Source: Acinetobacter brisouii CIP 110357
GTDB taxonomy: Bacteria > Pseudomonadota > Gammaproteobacteria > Pseudomonadales > Moraxellaceae
Assembly: GCF_000488275.1 (NCBI RefSeq)
Contig: NZ_KI530764.1
Span: 20,220-84,219, forward strand
DNA: 64,000 nt
Reading direction: 5' to 3'
The translations under genes were made by a program, and so were the position numbers. Every line of letters starts with the position of its first letter. Position 1 is the first letter of the stretch. Below, one piece after another: positions 16,841 to 26,409 of this stretch. Under the pieces are notes generated by a model that saw nothing but the letters and a program-made list of their open reading frames with translations, searched no databases and had not been told where the DNA came from.

Positions 16841-18316
16841 ATGTCATACCAGCAGTTATATATTAATGGTCAGTGGCTTAGCCCGAAAAATGGGCAAACG
16901 TTTAGCAGTATTGACCCGAGCAATGAACAGGAAATTGCCCAAGTTGCGGCGGCATCGGTTGAAGATGCTGAACTTGCTGTCCAAGCTGCTCGACAGGCAT
17001 TTGATCAAACTGACTGGGCAAATCAGCCTAAGCAACGTGCAGCCTATTTGCGTGCGATAGCCCAAGAAATCCGTAACCAGTTAGATGCACTCGCTGAATT
17101 AGAAGTCCGTGATAATGGCAAGCCTTTGCCTGAAGCGGTTTGGGATATTCAAGATGCTGCAGGCTGCTTTGACTTTTATGCCGACTTGGCGGAACAACTT
17201 GATCCCAACCATGAAGAAAATATCCCTCTTGCTGATGAACGCTTTAACAGTGTCGTGCGTAAAGAAGCCGTGGGCGTAGCATGTGCGATTATTCCTTGGA
17301 ACTATCCACTCCTGATGGCAGCATGGAAGGTTGCACCCGCACTTGCCGCAGGTTGTACCCTGATTTTAAAACCTGCCGAGGCGACGTCATTAACTGCGAT
17401 TGAACTGGGTCGGATTGCTGAAAAAGTCGGTTTGCCAGCAGGAGTGTTGAATATTGTCACAGGCATTGGTGGTGAAATCGGGCCATATTTAACTGCGCAC
17501 CCTGAAATTGACAAGGTTGCTTTTACGGGGAGTGTGCCTGTGGGCAAGCAGATCATGCAATCTGCAGCACATAACGTCAAAAACTTAAGTCTGGAACTGG
17601 GCGGAAAATCAGCCTTTATTATTTTCTCTGATAGTGATCTTGACGCGGCCGTGGAATGGATCATGTTTGGCATTTTCTGGAATCAGGGACAGGTATGTTC
17701 GGCAACTTCACGAGTGCTAGTCCAACAGGAAATTTACCCTGAATTATTGCAACGTCTAAGTGCTGCTGCACAAAAAATCAAAATTGGCAATGGTTTGGAT
17801 GCCGATGTCAAACTTGGTCCACTGGTCAATGCCAAACAATATCAACAAGTGATGCAGGCGATTCGACAAGGGCAAGCGGATGGCGTGCAATTGCTCAGTG
17901 GTGGACAGCGTCCTGCGCATTTGCCACAAGGTTATTATGTAGAACCGACGATTTTTGTGGATGTGCCATTAGAACATCCGCTATGGACAGATGAAATTTT
18001 TGGCCCTGTAGTCGCTATTCGTGCTTTTCAACATGAGCAAGAAGCGATTCAACTTGCCAATAATTCCATTTTTGGTTTAGCAGGTGCGGTAATGTCGAAA
18101 GACTTGGCTCGTTGCCAACGGGTTGCACGTAAACTACGCGCAGGGATTATCTGGATTAATTGCTCACAACCGACCTTTACCGAAGCGCCATGGGGTGGTT
18201 ATAAGCAAAGCGGTATTGGGCGTGAGCTGGGAGTTTGGGGATTAGAGAATTATTTGGAAATCAAGCAGATAACCAGCTATAGTAGTGACCAGCCTTGGGG
18301 ATGGTACACTTCCTGA
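16841..18316 (+). CDS. Aldehyde dehydrogenase, betaine/aminoaldehyde type
   Basis: 491-aa NAD(P)+-dependent aldehyde dehydrogenase. Visible motifs are PWNYPLLMAAWKVAPALAAG, FTGSVPVGKQI, LELGGKSAF with catalytic Glu252, and GQVCSATS with catalytic Cys286. The C-terminal CSQPTFTEAPWGGYKQSG, GRELG and PWGWY closely follow the plant betaine/aminoaldehyde dehydrogenase (ALDH10) pattern. It probably oxidises betaine aldehyde or omega-aminoaldehydes. No choline dehydrogenase or transporter is adjacent. The ATG at 16841 has AGGA 5 nt upstream; GTG at 16838 is the alternative. Confidence 0.9.
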   Translation: MSYQQLYINGQWLSPKNGQTFSSIDPSNEQEIAQVAAASVEDAELAVQAARQAFDQTDWANQPKQRAAYLRAIAQEIRNQLDALAELEVRDNGKPLPEAVWDIQDAAGCFDFYADLAEQLDPNHEENIPLADERFNSVVRKEAVGVACAIIPWNYPLLMAAWKVAPALAAGCTLILKPAEATSLTAIELGRIAEKVGLPAGVLNIVTGIGGEIGPYLTAHPEIDKVAFTGSVPVGKQIMQSAAHNVKNLSLELGGKSAFIIFSDSDLDAAVEWIMFGIFWNQGQVCSATSRVLVQQEIYPELLQRLSAAAQKIKIGNGLDADVKLGPLVNAKQYQQVMQAIRQGQADGVQLLSGGQRPAHLPQGYYVEPTIFVDVPLEHPLWTDEIFGPVVAIRAFQHEQEAIQLANNSIFGLAGAVMSKDLARCQRVARKLRAGIIWINCSQPTFTEAPWGGYKQSGIGRELGVWGLENYLEIKQITSYSSDQPWGWYTS

Positions 18317-18718
18317 TATTAAGTTTTTTTACTCTAAAAAATTTCAGGAAACATAAGGCAAGGCTAGACATATATTTTCACGCAATAGGCTTTTTCATCA
18401 GCCCTTTTTTTCTCTTGCATTTTATTGAAAAATATTTCAATTTTGCTTAGGAAGAAAAATAAAGAAGGTGTGAGCAATGATGAAACAAGCCTAATGTGGT
18501 GAGTGCTTTCACGGCAGCGCATTAAATTTTAAATGCCTAAATGGTATTTCGTTATTGTTTAAAATTGCTAAATAATTTTCTGTTTTTCAAGGCTAATCAT
18601 ACCTTCTAAAATAGTTATTAAAAATAGACTTAGATAATGAATATATATTTTACTTGTTAAGTTTTAAGTTATACTATTTTAAAATAGAAAAAAATGATGA
18701 ATTCATGACTGATACAAA
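18317..18718. other. Intergenic region with a dispersed element
   Basis: It contains the long-type palindromic element at 18386-18493 and the AT-rich promoter region of the cyclase gene. A pentapeptide frame (MTDTK, 18704-18721) overlaps the cyclase start as ATGA and may be chance. No other gene is visible. Confidence 0.5.
18386..18493. repeat. Dispersed palindromic element, long type
   Basis: About 108 bp from TAGGCTTTTTCATCA to GATGAAACAAGCCTA, with inner GAAAAATATTTCAATTTTGC and TTAGGAAGAAAAATAAAGAA. The outer 15 bp pair with few mismatches. Confidence 0.75.
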
Positions 18719-20284
18719 ATGACCTTTAAAAAATTCATTTATTCACTAGATTTGAACTTACGGAAGTTGATTTTGTATCTTTCGATTTTTAGTGTCGTGA
18801 GTTTATTTATTGTATCTTTAGTCATGAGTTATTATATAGAAAAGCATGAGCTTTTACATAATGCTTTATCGGTTAATGCAGAGTATGCTGCTAAAATTGC
18901 CAATAGCTCAGGCAGTCATTTTAAAATGATGCAAAAGGAGTTGGCATATAGTGCGGAAATTTTAGGAAAAAACTTTAATAATCAAAAATATATGCAAAAT
19001 GAGGTCGATCGTTTAAAGTATCAGTCCAATTATTTCAATAGCGTAACTATTTCCGATAAAAATGGTAAGTTTTTAAGTTTTGCACCATTAAAACTAAATT
19101 TTCAAAAAAATAAAGTGATTAGAAGTTTAGGATTTAAACTCTCTTTAGAGAAACAAGCTCCGGTTATTTCTCCACCCTATTATGGTACAAGTAAAAATTT
19201 ATTAATTTTTATCTCACACCCCATTTTTGATGAGAAACATCATTATTTAGGATTTATTGGTGCAACTATTTATTTAAAACATGACAATATTTTAAATAAA
19301 ATGCTTTCTAGCCATTATGGTTACAGGCATAACTATATGTATGTGGTTGACCAGAATAAATATATTTTATTTCACCCTGACATGAATAAAATTGGTCAAT
19401 TATCCAATATTAATATTCAAAGCCTTGTAGGTAAAAACCGTGGCGAAATTCGTTTGAACGATGAGAATGGAAATGAATGGTTAGCGGGTTTTGCACGCAT
19501 TCCAACTACAGGCTGGATGGTGATTTCTCAACAACCTGCGAGTGAGTTACTTAAAGAAACCAGCGAAACAGTTTATGAAATGCTGGTGGGAATGTTGCTA
19601 TTTTATATCCTGATTTTCTTTGTTATCTGGAAAATTTCCTATTTAATTTCAAGTCCTTTGTCTCTATTGGCAAACATGGCAAGTCATCTGCATAAGCCTG
19701 ACATTGAGGCAAGCATTGAACGTGTTAATCCTTGGTTTGTTGAGGTACGTCAGTTCAAAAGCGCATTGTTAATCAGTTCACAACATTTTAAGGACACGAT
19801 TTCAAAACTTAAATTCTATATGCACACCGATCCACTCACTCATTTATATAATCGGCGTGGTATGGGATTGTCTGTGGCTCATTTTATTGAAACAAACATT
19901 CCGTTTGCAATCATCTCGATTGATATCGATTATTTTAAGAAAATTAATGATACGTTTGGGCATGACCAAGGTGACGTAATTTTAAAAGAAATTGCCAACC
20001 ATATTCGTTCTAATTTCCGTGATGAAGATATTTGTTGTCGTAGTGGTGGTGAAGAATTTGTGGTTTTGGCTGCTAGGCTAAAATTGGAAAATGCTGTAAA
20101 TCTAGCAGAGCGCTTACGTCAAAAAATTGAAAGTACATCAATGCCTTTAGTGGGTGAAGTCACAATTTCTATTGGTATTTCACACTGGCCAACCACTTCA
20201 CAAAATATAAAAACTGTATTTAAACGTGCGGATGAGTGTTTGTATAATGCCAAGGCTGATGGAAGAAATTGCACCCGTTTTTAA
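18719..20284 (+). CDS. Membrane-bound diguanylate cyclase (dCACHE-GGDEF), copy 1
   Basis: 521-aa c-di-GMP synthase. A membrane helix (about 17-39) is followed by a periplasmic dCACHE-like sensor (about 40-285; SNYFNSVTISDKNGKFLSFAP, LGFIGATIYLKHDNILN, GWMVISQQP), a second helix (about 287-311), a HAMP-like linker and a GGDEF domain (about 365-521). The active site is SGGEEF, and the inhibitory I-site RDED lies five residues before it, so it is probably active and product-inhibited. GGEEF replaces GGDEF, a normal variant. A close paralogue lies 600 bp downstream on the same strand. Confidence 0.92.
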   Translation: MTFKKFIYSLDLNLRKLILYLSIFSVVSLFIVSLVMSYYIEKHELLHNALSVNAEYAAKIANSSGSHFKMMQKELAYSAEILGKNFNNQKYMQNEVDRLKYQSNYFNSVTISDKNGKFLSFAPLKLNFQKNKVIRSLGFKLSLEKQAPVISPPYYGTSKNLLIFISHPIFDEKHHYLGFIGATIYLKHDNILNKMLSSHYGYRHNYMYVVDQNKYILFHPDMNKIGQLSNINIQSLVGKNRGEIRLNDENGNEWLAGFARIPTTGWMVISQQPASELLKETSETVYEMLVGMLLFYILIFFVIWKISYLISSPLSLLANMASHLHKPDIEASIERVNPWFVEVRQFKSALLISSQHFKDTISKLKFYMHTDPLTHLYNRRGMGLSVAHFIETNIPFAIISIDIDYFKKINDTFGHDQGDVILKEIANHIRSNFRDEDICCRSGGEEFVVLAARLKLENAVNLAERLRQKIESTSMPLVGEVTISIGISHWPTTSQNIKTVFKRADECLYNAKADGRNCTRF

Positions 20285-20401
20285 GGTTTAAAAACACCTA
20301 AACCCTATTTATATATTATATATTATTCACCGAATTATTTTTCTTTCTGAGCAGAAATATAACTAAGTTTTAATTTATTAAATATTTTTATCAGTATATT
20401 T

Positions 20402-20491
20402 TAGACTGCTTTCATAATGGCTTACATCCTCTTTCTTTTTTTTCATGATTTTATTAAAAAAAATAACAAAAACTATGATGAAAAAAGCCTA
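20402..20491. repeat. Dispersed palindromic element
   Basis: About 90 bp from TAGACTGCTTTCATAATG to TATGATGAAAAAAGCCTA, with a degenerate core rich in A and T. It belongs to the same family as 18386-18493. Confidence 0.65.
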
Positions 20492-20726
20492 GCATAAACA
20501 TTATAAAAAATCATAGTCATTTTTTATTTATAAATTAAATATTTAAATATCAAAGATATATAACTGAGATATAAAAATAAAATACAGAATGAGTGATAAA
20601 GATACACTTACATTAGATTTGTGATGTGATGCCAAATGATCAGCTAAATTTCATATGTATATAAAAATAATAAAATGTGATTTTGTTCTCATTTTATTGA
20701 TTTTTTTTTAAACTAGACTCATTTTA

Positions 20727-20825
20727 TAAGGTGGTTTTTATCATAAATTACGTTGAAATACATTTCAATCTTACTCAGTAAGAAAAATAAAAAGGATGAA
20801 AACTTATGATTTATAATAAATAAGC
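20727..20825. repeat. Dispersed palindromic element, long type, diverged
   Basis: The left end has TTTTTATCATAAATTACG and the right end GATGAAAACTTATGAT. The inner block CATTTCAATCTTACTCAGTA followed by AGAAAAATAAAAAGG matches the long type. Its limits are approximate. Confidence 0.5.
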
Positions 20826-20890
20826 ATATTTCTTTTGATTATTATTTACGTTTAATCGTATAATTTTTTGAATCAAATTTGAAGTAATCA

Positions 20891-22468
20891 ATGTTAATGT
20901 GGCTAAGAAAAATCATTTACTCACTTAATTTAGACCTGAGAAAACTTATTCTGTGTCTCGCTGCATTTAGCGTTTTTAGTTTATTTATTGCTTCATTACT
21001 TGTCAGCTATTATGTCCAGAAAAAAGAGCTGATACAAAATGCATTATCAGTCAACCTAGAATATGCTCAAAAAATCGCCAATGGAACGGATAGCCACTTT
21101 TCCATTATGCAGCATGAACTCGCTTATAGTGCTGCCTTGCTAGGACAGAATTTTAATAATGCTCAGCTACGTCAAACTGAAGTTGAACGCCTGAAGTATC
21201 AATCGAATTATTTTAATAGTGTGCTGATCTCCGATAGCACTGGGCGTTTTCTGAGCTATGCACCAGCTCAGTTAAAACTCAATACAAATGTGGTGAATCA
21301 TACTATAGGCGTAAAATCCTCACTGCAAAAGAAAGCAGCATTTATTAGTTCGCCTTATTATTCGATTAAAAATAATCTCATCATTTTTATTTCACAGCCG
21401 ATTTTTGACCAGCAGCATCGTTATTTGGGATTTATAGCGGCTTCAATTTATTTAAAGCAAGACAATATTTTAAATCAGATGCTTGCCAGCAAATATGGCT
21501 ATAAGAAAAATTATATGTATGTCATGGATAGTTCCAGAAGAATTATTTTTCATCCCAATGGAAAACGTATAGGTGAGACTGTAAAGAATAATACAGGTCT
21601 GGATGCGATGACCCACAATAAACAAGGCTCCATTCGTTTGATCAATAGTCTAGGAATTGATAACTTGGCAGGCTTTGCTCGTGTTCCCTCAACCAATTGG
21701 ATTGTGGTATCACAACAGCCAACACATGAACTTTTGGATCAGGCCAATAAAATAATTTATAAAATTTTATTTGGTATGTCATTATTTTATATTTTGATTT
21801 TTCTAATTATCTGGCGAGTTGCTTACCTGATTTCTAACCCACTCTCTGATCTGGCAAAAATGGCAAGCGATCTTAGCCATCCTGAAATAGATGAAAAAAT
21901 TAAACAGGTTGAGCCGTGGTTTGTCGAGGTATTGAAGTTTAAAATTTCCTTATTGCTCAGTTCACAATATTTTAAACAAACGATTAACGAGCTAAATTAT
22001 CATGTGAATACTGACCCGCTCACAGGTTTATATAATCGTCGTGGTATGGATCTGTTTATCGATGATCTGGTAAAAACCAATACTGAGTTTGCGGTTATTT
22101 TTATTGATATTGATCATTTTAAAAAGATTAATGACACCTTTGGACATGATAAAGGTGATCTCGTACTCAAAGAGCTGGCTGCTTATATTAAATCGAATTT
22201 CCGTAGTGATGATGTGTGCTGTCGAATTGGGGGGGAAGAATTTGTGGTACTTGCTCCAATTTTTGACTTGGATTTTAGTTATTCTTTAGCAGAAAATTTG
22301 AGAAAAAGTTTAGAAAATCATCAAATTGATCTTGTTGGTACAATTACTGTATCGATCGGGATAGCATATTGGCCATTAAGTTCAAAAAATGTAGAAACGG
22401 TATTTAAAATTGCCGATCAGAATTTGTATCGTGCTAAAAATGAAGGGCGTAACTGTATTCGAATGTAG
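20891..22468 (+). CDS. Membrane-bound diguanylate cyclase (dCACHE-GGDEF), copy 2
   Basis: 525-aa paralogue of the preceding cyclase, co-linear over its whole length (for example KYQSNYFNSV, SYYVQKKELIQNALSVN, LGFIAASIYLKQDNILN). Two membrane helices flank a dCACHE-like periplasmic domain, and the C-terminal GGDEF has active site IGGEEF and I-site RSDD. It should make c-di-GMP in response to its own periplasmic signal. Sensor-domain differences (for example GTDSHFSIMQHELAYSAALLG) suggest a related but not identical ligand. An alternative Met lies two codons in. Confidence 0.92.
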   Translation: MLMWLRKIIYSLNLDLRKLILCLAAFSVFSLFIASLLVSYYVQKKELIQNALSVNLEYAQKIANGTDSHFSIMQHELAYSAALLGQNFNNAQLRQTEVERLKYQSNYFNSVLISDSTGRFLSYAPAQLKLNTNVVNHTIGVKSSLQKKAAFISSPYYSIKNNLIIFISQPIFDQQHRYLGFIAASIYLKQDNILNQMLASKYGYKKNYMYVMDSSRRIIFHPNGKRIGETVKNNTGLDAMTHNKQGSIRLINSLGIDNLAGFARVPSTNWIVVSQQPTHELLDQANKIIYKILFGMSLFYILIFLIIWRVAYLISNPLSDLAKMASDLSHPEIDEKIKQVEPWFVEVLKFKISLLLSSQYFKQTINELNYHVNTDPLTGLYNRRGMDLFIDDLVKTNTEFAVIFIDIDHFKKINDTFGHDKGDLVLKELAAYIKSNFRSDDVCCRIGGEEFVVLAPIFDLDFSYSLAENLRKSLENHQIDLVGTITVSIGIAYWPLSSKNVETVFKIADQNLYRAKNEGRNCIRM

Positions 22469-22478
22469 TTGGAATCAA

Positions 22479-22525
22479 TAAACTTCTTTCATCCGCCATT
22501 CTATTTTCCTTATGCTATTGTGAAA
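22479..22525. repeat. Half copy of the dispersed palindromic element
   Basis: Only the left end (TAAACTTCTTTCATCCGCC) and part of the core are present, 11 bp after the cyclase stop. The matching right arm is absent, so this copy is truncated. Confidence 0.5.
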
Positions 22526-22730
22526 ATAGATTTAAAGTTCGCTCAGAAACAATAATCCGAGACAATGAGGAAAGGGCAAAACGAATAGATATCGTATATT
22601 TCTATCAGATTCAGGATGTGCTTTCTTGCCTTTATACTTCCTGTTGTTACTGAAAGCTAAATACTCGTTCAAACGGCTATATTAAAAAAATTATATTCAA
22701 ATACTGATACCGTTGTTTAAATATTTTGAA

Positions 22731-23567
22731 CTATGGCTGTTGCTGTGCCGCTTCCCATGCAATGATGGCCGCTTTACGGGTGATACCCCAACGATAACCA
22801 CCCAATACGCCAGATGCCTGAATCACTCGATGGCAGGGAATTAAGAATGCCACAGGGTTGCGTCCAATCGCGGTGCCAACAGCACGCGAGGCTTTGGGTT
22901 GACCAATTTGTTGGGCAATACTGGCATAACTACATAGTGCACCTTGCGGAATTTTTAATAAACTTTCCCAAACCTTGAGTTGAAATTCACTGGCTTTTAA
23001 ATGCAGTTTTAACTGTGGAAGATTGGCTTCATTCTGCATAAAAATTGCCAATGCCTGTTGCTGTTTGATCTCCAGCATCTGCTGGAAATCTGCATTTGGA
23101 AACTGTGTTTGTAACTGCTGTAGCGCAAGCATGGGGTTGTCGAAACTTAAAGCACAAATACCTTTTGAAGTTGATGCAATAAACGCTGCGCCAAAGGGAG
23201 TATCATGTACCCAGTGTTTAATAGTGAGCTGCTTGCCGCCTTGTTGGTATTCGGCAGGGCTCATTCCTTCAATTTGAACAAACAAATCATGTAAGCGGCT
23301 GCTGCTCGACAATCCAGTCGCATAAGTTGCTTCTAAAATGGCATTTTGGCTGCTATGTTGCAGCACCTGTTTCGCATATGCCAAGCTGGTATATTGTAAA
23401 AACTTTTTTGGACTGGTGCCTGCCCATTGACTAAATAAACGCTGAAAGTGTGCAGGACTTAAATGTACTTGTGCTGCAATTTCAGCAAGACTTGGTTGCT
23501 GCATAAAGTTTTTATGAATATATTCAATTGCTTGAGCAATGCGTTGATAATCGCGTTCGGTAGACAT
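22731..23567 (-). CDS. Ada-like protein: AraC HTH plus methylated-DNA cysteine methyltransferase
   Basis: 278-aa fusion. The N-terminal AraC-type domain (about 8-108; SLAEIAAQVHLSPAHFQRLFSQWAGTSPKKFLQ) precedes an Ogt/MGMT domain (about 115-278) with the acceptor-cysteine motif IPCHRV, GVLGGYRWG, and the binding helix PKASRAVGTAIGRNPVAF. It should transfer O6-methylguanine methyl groups to its cysteine. It lacks the N-terminal zinc-Cys4 methylphosphotriester domain of E. coli Ada, so methylation-triggered activation would have to work differently. The ATG at 23567 is preferred to an upstream TTG. Confidence 0.92.
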   Translation of the reverse strand: MSTERDYQRIAQAIEYIHKNFMQQPSLAEIAAQVHLSPAHFQRLFSQWAGTSPKKFLQYTSLAYAKQVLQHSSQNAILEATYATGLSSSSRLHDLFVQIEGMSPAEYQQGGKQLTIKHWVHDTPFGAAFIASTSKGICALSFDNPMLALQQLQTQFPNADFQQMLEIKQQQALAIFMQNEANLPQLKLHLKASEFQLKVWESLLKIPQGALCSYASIAQQIGQPKASRAVGTAIGRNPVAFLIPCHRVIQASGVLGGYRWGITRKAAIIAWEAAQQQP

Positions 23568-23749
23568 AAGCAAACTCAAGTTAAACAAAATCTACCTTAA
23601 CAAGTTGTGAATAAAAAATAAATCCAGATCATGCGCAACTTTAAGAACATCACTGGCACAGTGATATATTACTTTTAGTGGATTGAAATGATTAGAAATA
23701 CTTATCAATCTGGTCTAATTTATTCATTGAAAAAAGTTTGATCAAATCA

Positions 23750-24349
23750 TTAAATTTGTCCAATCAAACGCTGAATAATAATTTGAATGTATTTGTTTAG
23801 ATCATCTTTAAAAATCATATATTGCAGAGCTAAACCGTAACTTAATGAAATAATTTCCAAGATTTTTGCTTCAAGCTGTTCTGCGTCAACTTGCTTGTAG
23901 TGTGAGAAAAGTTGAATCAAGATTTTAGAAATTTGTTCGTGATGAGTTTGCCAAACTTGTTTATATTCAGTAGCGAAACTTTCTTCACGTGCTGCATACA
24001 GTTGTAGTTCGATTGAAATCTTTAACCACTCATCATTTTGAAAAAAGTCAGTCAGCCAAAGTTCAAGTTTTTCTAGCAATGAAGAAAAATCCGAATCGAT
24101 TTGAGTCATGATTTTTTGTAATTGGGCATTTTCCTGCTCAAACTGACTCTTCATAAGCGTGAGTAAGAACTCTTCTTTATGACTAAAATTCGAGTAAAAA
24201 GCACCTTGAGTATATCCTGCATATTTTGAGATATTTCTGATAGATACAGCGCTATATCCTTGCTCAGAAATCAAATGAAATCCTGCATTGATTAAGTGTA
24301 ATCGAGTCTGTATCTGTTTCTCATCACGAGATATTTTAGCGTGTTCCAT
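23750..24349 (-). CDS. TetR family repressor, partner of the divergent oxidoreductase
   Basis: 199-aa regulator. The N-terminal HTH (LHLINAGFHLISEQGYSAVSIRNISKYAGYTQGAFYSNFSHKEEFLLTL, about residues 17-62) is typical of TetR. The ligand domain has no recognised signature. It is divergent from an NAD(P)H oxidoreductase gene, with two copies of a TATCACTTG-type palindrome in the 120-bp gap, so it very likely represses itself and that gene. Confidence 0.92.
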   Translation of the reverse strand: MEHAKISRDEKQIQTRLHLINAGFHLISEQGYSAVSIRNISKYAGYTQGAFYSNFSHKEEFLLTLMKSQFEQENAQLQKIMTQIDSDFSSLLEKLELWLTDFFQNDEWLKISIELQLYAAREESFATEYKQVWQTHHEQISKILIQLFSHYKQVDAEQLEAKILEIISLSYGLALQYMIFKDDLNKYIQIIIQRLIGQI

Positions 24350-24369
24350 AACTGTGTTTAGATTTTAAA

Positions 24370-24434
24370 TATCACTTGCTATCTTAAATTTTATGCGATA
24401 AGTTTGCCATCTATATTTCAAATATCACTTGATA
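24370..24434. promoter_or_regulatory. Two TetR operators between tetR and the oxidoreductase gene
   Basis: TATCACTTGATA (24423-24434) has arms TATCA and TGATA around CT. A second copy, TATCACTTGCTA (24370-24381), has one changed base. Both share flanking AA and TC, and they are 53 bp apart, one near each start codon. Confidence 0.75.
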
Positions 24435-24469
24435 TCTGAAATTATAATTTTAAAAATTTAGAGAAAATT

Positions 24470-25099
24470 ATGAATGCTTCAACTTCAATAAGAAAAATCG
24501 TCGTGATCAATGGTCATCCTTCAGTAAGCAGTTTTAATCATGCATTGGTACAGGCTTATGCTGATTCGGCTGCTGAACAAGGTGTATGGGTTGATGTAAT
24601 TGAAATAGGTCAATTGAATTTTGACCCAAATTTAAAATATGGCTATGAAAAAAGAATGAATTTAGAGCCTGATTTGGTTGAGGCTTGGAGAAAAATCATG
24701 GAGGCTGATCATCTTGTCTGGATTTTTCCTGTTTGGTGGGGAGGGCTTCCTGCGATTACAAAAGGTTTTATTGACCGTGTTTTTCTGCCTTCTATGGCAT
24801 TTAGTTATTACGATAAAAGCAATTGGATTCGCGGGCATCTACAAAATAAAACAGCTCGAATTGTGACGACCTTAGACCAATCAGGTTGGACTTATAAATG
24901 GTATTTTGGAGAGCCAAGCACTCGGCAGCTTAAACAAGCAACCTTACAATTTTGTGGCGTTAAAAAAGTCAAAACTCATTATATGGGTTCGATTCGTGGT
25001 TCAAGCGCTACTCAACGGGAAAAATGGTTACAGTCTATTGTAAAAATGGCACAGCAGGATGGTCATTATTTGTTGGCTAAAGTGTTGGCCGTTCATTGA
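24470..25099 (+). CDS. NAD(P)H-dependent flavin oxidoreductase (flavodoxin fold)
   Basis: 209-aa flavoprotein of the NQO1/KefF/MdaB-like group. It opens KIVVINGHPSVSSFNHALVQAYADSA, the FMN phosphate loop (GHPSVSSFN), and has the conserved WIFPVWWGGLPAITKGFIDRVF (about 84-105), where WW-G-P binds the flavin ring. FSYYDK and KTARIVTTLDQSG follow. It likely reduces quinones or other electrophiles with two electrons. The TetR divergent to it suggests induction by such a compound. Confidence 0.88.
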   Translation: MNASTSIRKIVVINGHPSVSSFNHALVQAYADSAAEQGVWVDVIEIGQLNFDPNLKYGYEKRMNLEPDLVEAWRKIMEADHLVWIFPVWWGGLPAITKGFIDRVFLPSMAFSYYDKSNWIRGHLQNKTARIVTTLDQSGWTYKWYFGEPSTRQLKQATLQFCGVKKVKTHYMGSIRGSSATQREKWLQSIVKMAQQDGHYLLAKVLAVH

Positions 25100-25132
25100 T
25101 ACAAAATTTAAAATAGTGTCTCGCAATCGTTT

Positions 25133-26275
25133 TCAATGAAAACAAATTTGATTTCGACCATTATTTTTTGCAATGTAAAGTCGCTTATCTGCGAGTTCCA
25201 ATGTCTGCAGAAGTTGTGTATGGCTTTCTATTTCAGCAATTCCAAAGCTAACGGTCACGTCAATATAATGCTCAGTAAATGACTGTTTTTCTATTCTATC
25301 GCGTATACGATCTGCGAGTTTTATGGTTGACGCATAGTTTGAACATTTAATCATGATGACAAATTCTTCGCCGCCAAATCTAGCAATTAAATCGTCTTCG
25401 CGAACGCTGTCTTTTAATATATGCGCGATATCACATAGGATTTTATCGCCGATCGCATGACCCCAAGTATCATTAATTTTCTTAAAATGATCGATATCAC
25501 ACATAATAATATATAAATTGGCTGCCTGATATTTTTTAATCAGCATGTCAGTTTTTTCAAAAAATCCTCTTCGATTATAGAGTTTAGTGAGAGGGTCCTG
25601 ATAGCGTTCATGATTGAGTAAGGTGAATTGCTCTTTGATGGTTGTGGCTACAATAATGATTGCAAACCAGATACTTAAGATAATATTAATCGCCAGCATC
25701 AACATCCACCAATTTGAGAACGATAAATTGATGGCATCTATATCTTGAAGATAGAAGAGAATGACTAAAAATCTTATGGCATTGTAAATTGTTAAGAAAA
25801 AGTAGCTAAAACAGAAAATTTTACCTAATAAAGACACCTGTTTGAAATAAGAATAAACACCCGGCACAACCATCGCCAGCAGGCAGGTGATGACAAAGTT
25901 GATGGTCAGCATTCTCAACCAGAATTTCTGATCAATATATGACAGATAGCCCAGTAAACAGATACCACATAAAACTAAAAGCAATGAGGCTAAAAAATAG
26001 GATTTCGCTTTTACTTTTAGTCTTATGCCATGGGTTAAAGCCCAAGTCCCACAAAGATATAAAATTCCGATCCATGGGGCGGTCAGAGTCATTTGCTCAT
26101 TTGTCATAAGACTCTGAATGCCTAATGCACTAGATGGTAAAATATATCCGATCCCGCACCAAAATAAATATTTTGGAGCATGAAACATCAGATACCCGAC
26201 AATAAAAGTACAGCCTATTAAAATTAAGCAAGTAGGAACAATAAGTAGAAAATACTGAAAACTGGGTAAATACAC
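25133..26275 (-). CDS. Diguanylate cyclase with multi-helix membrane domain
   Basis: 380-aa protein. Residues 1-205 form about seven membrane helices (for example FLLIVPTCLILIGCTFIVGYL, NWWMLMLAINIILSIWFAIIIVA) of a MASE-like sensor. Residues about 215-380 are a GGDEF domain with DPLTKLYNRRGFFE, catalytic GGEEF, and I-site REDD five residues before it. It should make c-di-GMP and be feedback-inhibited. The membrane sensor's ligand is unknown. It stands alone between the flavin oxidoreductase and hipBA. Confidence 0.92.
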   Translation of the reverse strand: MYLPSFQYFLLIVPTCLILIGCTFIVGYLMFHAPKYLFWCGIGYILPSSALGIQSLMTNEQMTLTAPWIGILYLCGTWALTHGIRLKVKAKSYFLASLLLVLCGICLLGYLSYIDQKFWLRMLTINFVITCLLAMVVPGVYSYFKQVSLLGKIFCFSYFFLTIYNAIRFLVILFYLQDIDAINLSFSNWWMLMLAINIILSIWFAIIIVATTIKEQFTLLNHERYQDPLTKLYNRRGFFEKTDMLIKKYQAANLYIIMCDIDHFKKINDTWGHAIGDKILCDIAHILKDSVREDDLIARFGGEEFVIMIKCSNYASTIKLADRIRDRIEKQSFTEHYIDVTVSFGIAEIESHTQLLQTLELADKRLYIAKNNGRNQICFH

Positions 26276-26409
26276 GAATTTAATAAAAATTTAGATGTGT
26301 TGGTTAATTTTAAATCGTTTTATGAAAGGCGATCAATCTATATCTTTCTATTTTCAAATCATGATTGAATGCTAATCCATAAACTTCAGAACGCTTACAT
26401 CTTTTGTAA

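Larger units (their letters stand above)
20285..20890. other. Intergenic region between the two cyclase paralogues
   Basis: Very AT-rich, about 600 bp. It holds two copies of the dispersed palindromic element (20402-20491 and 20727-20825), which are listed separately. No coding frame is credible. Confidence 0.55.
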
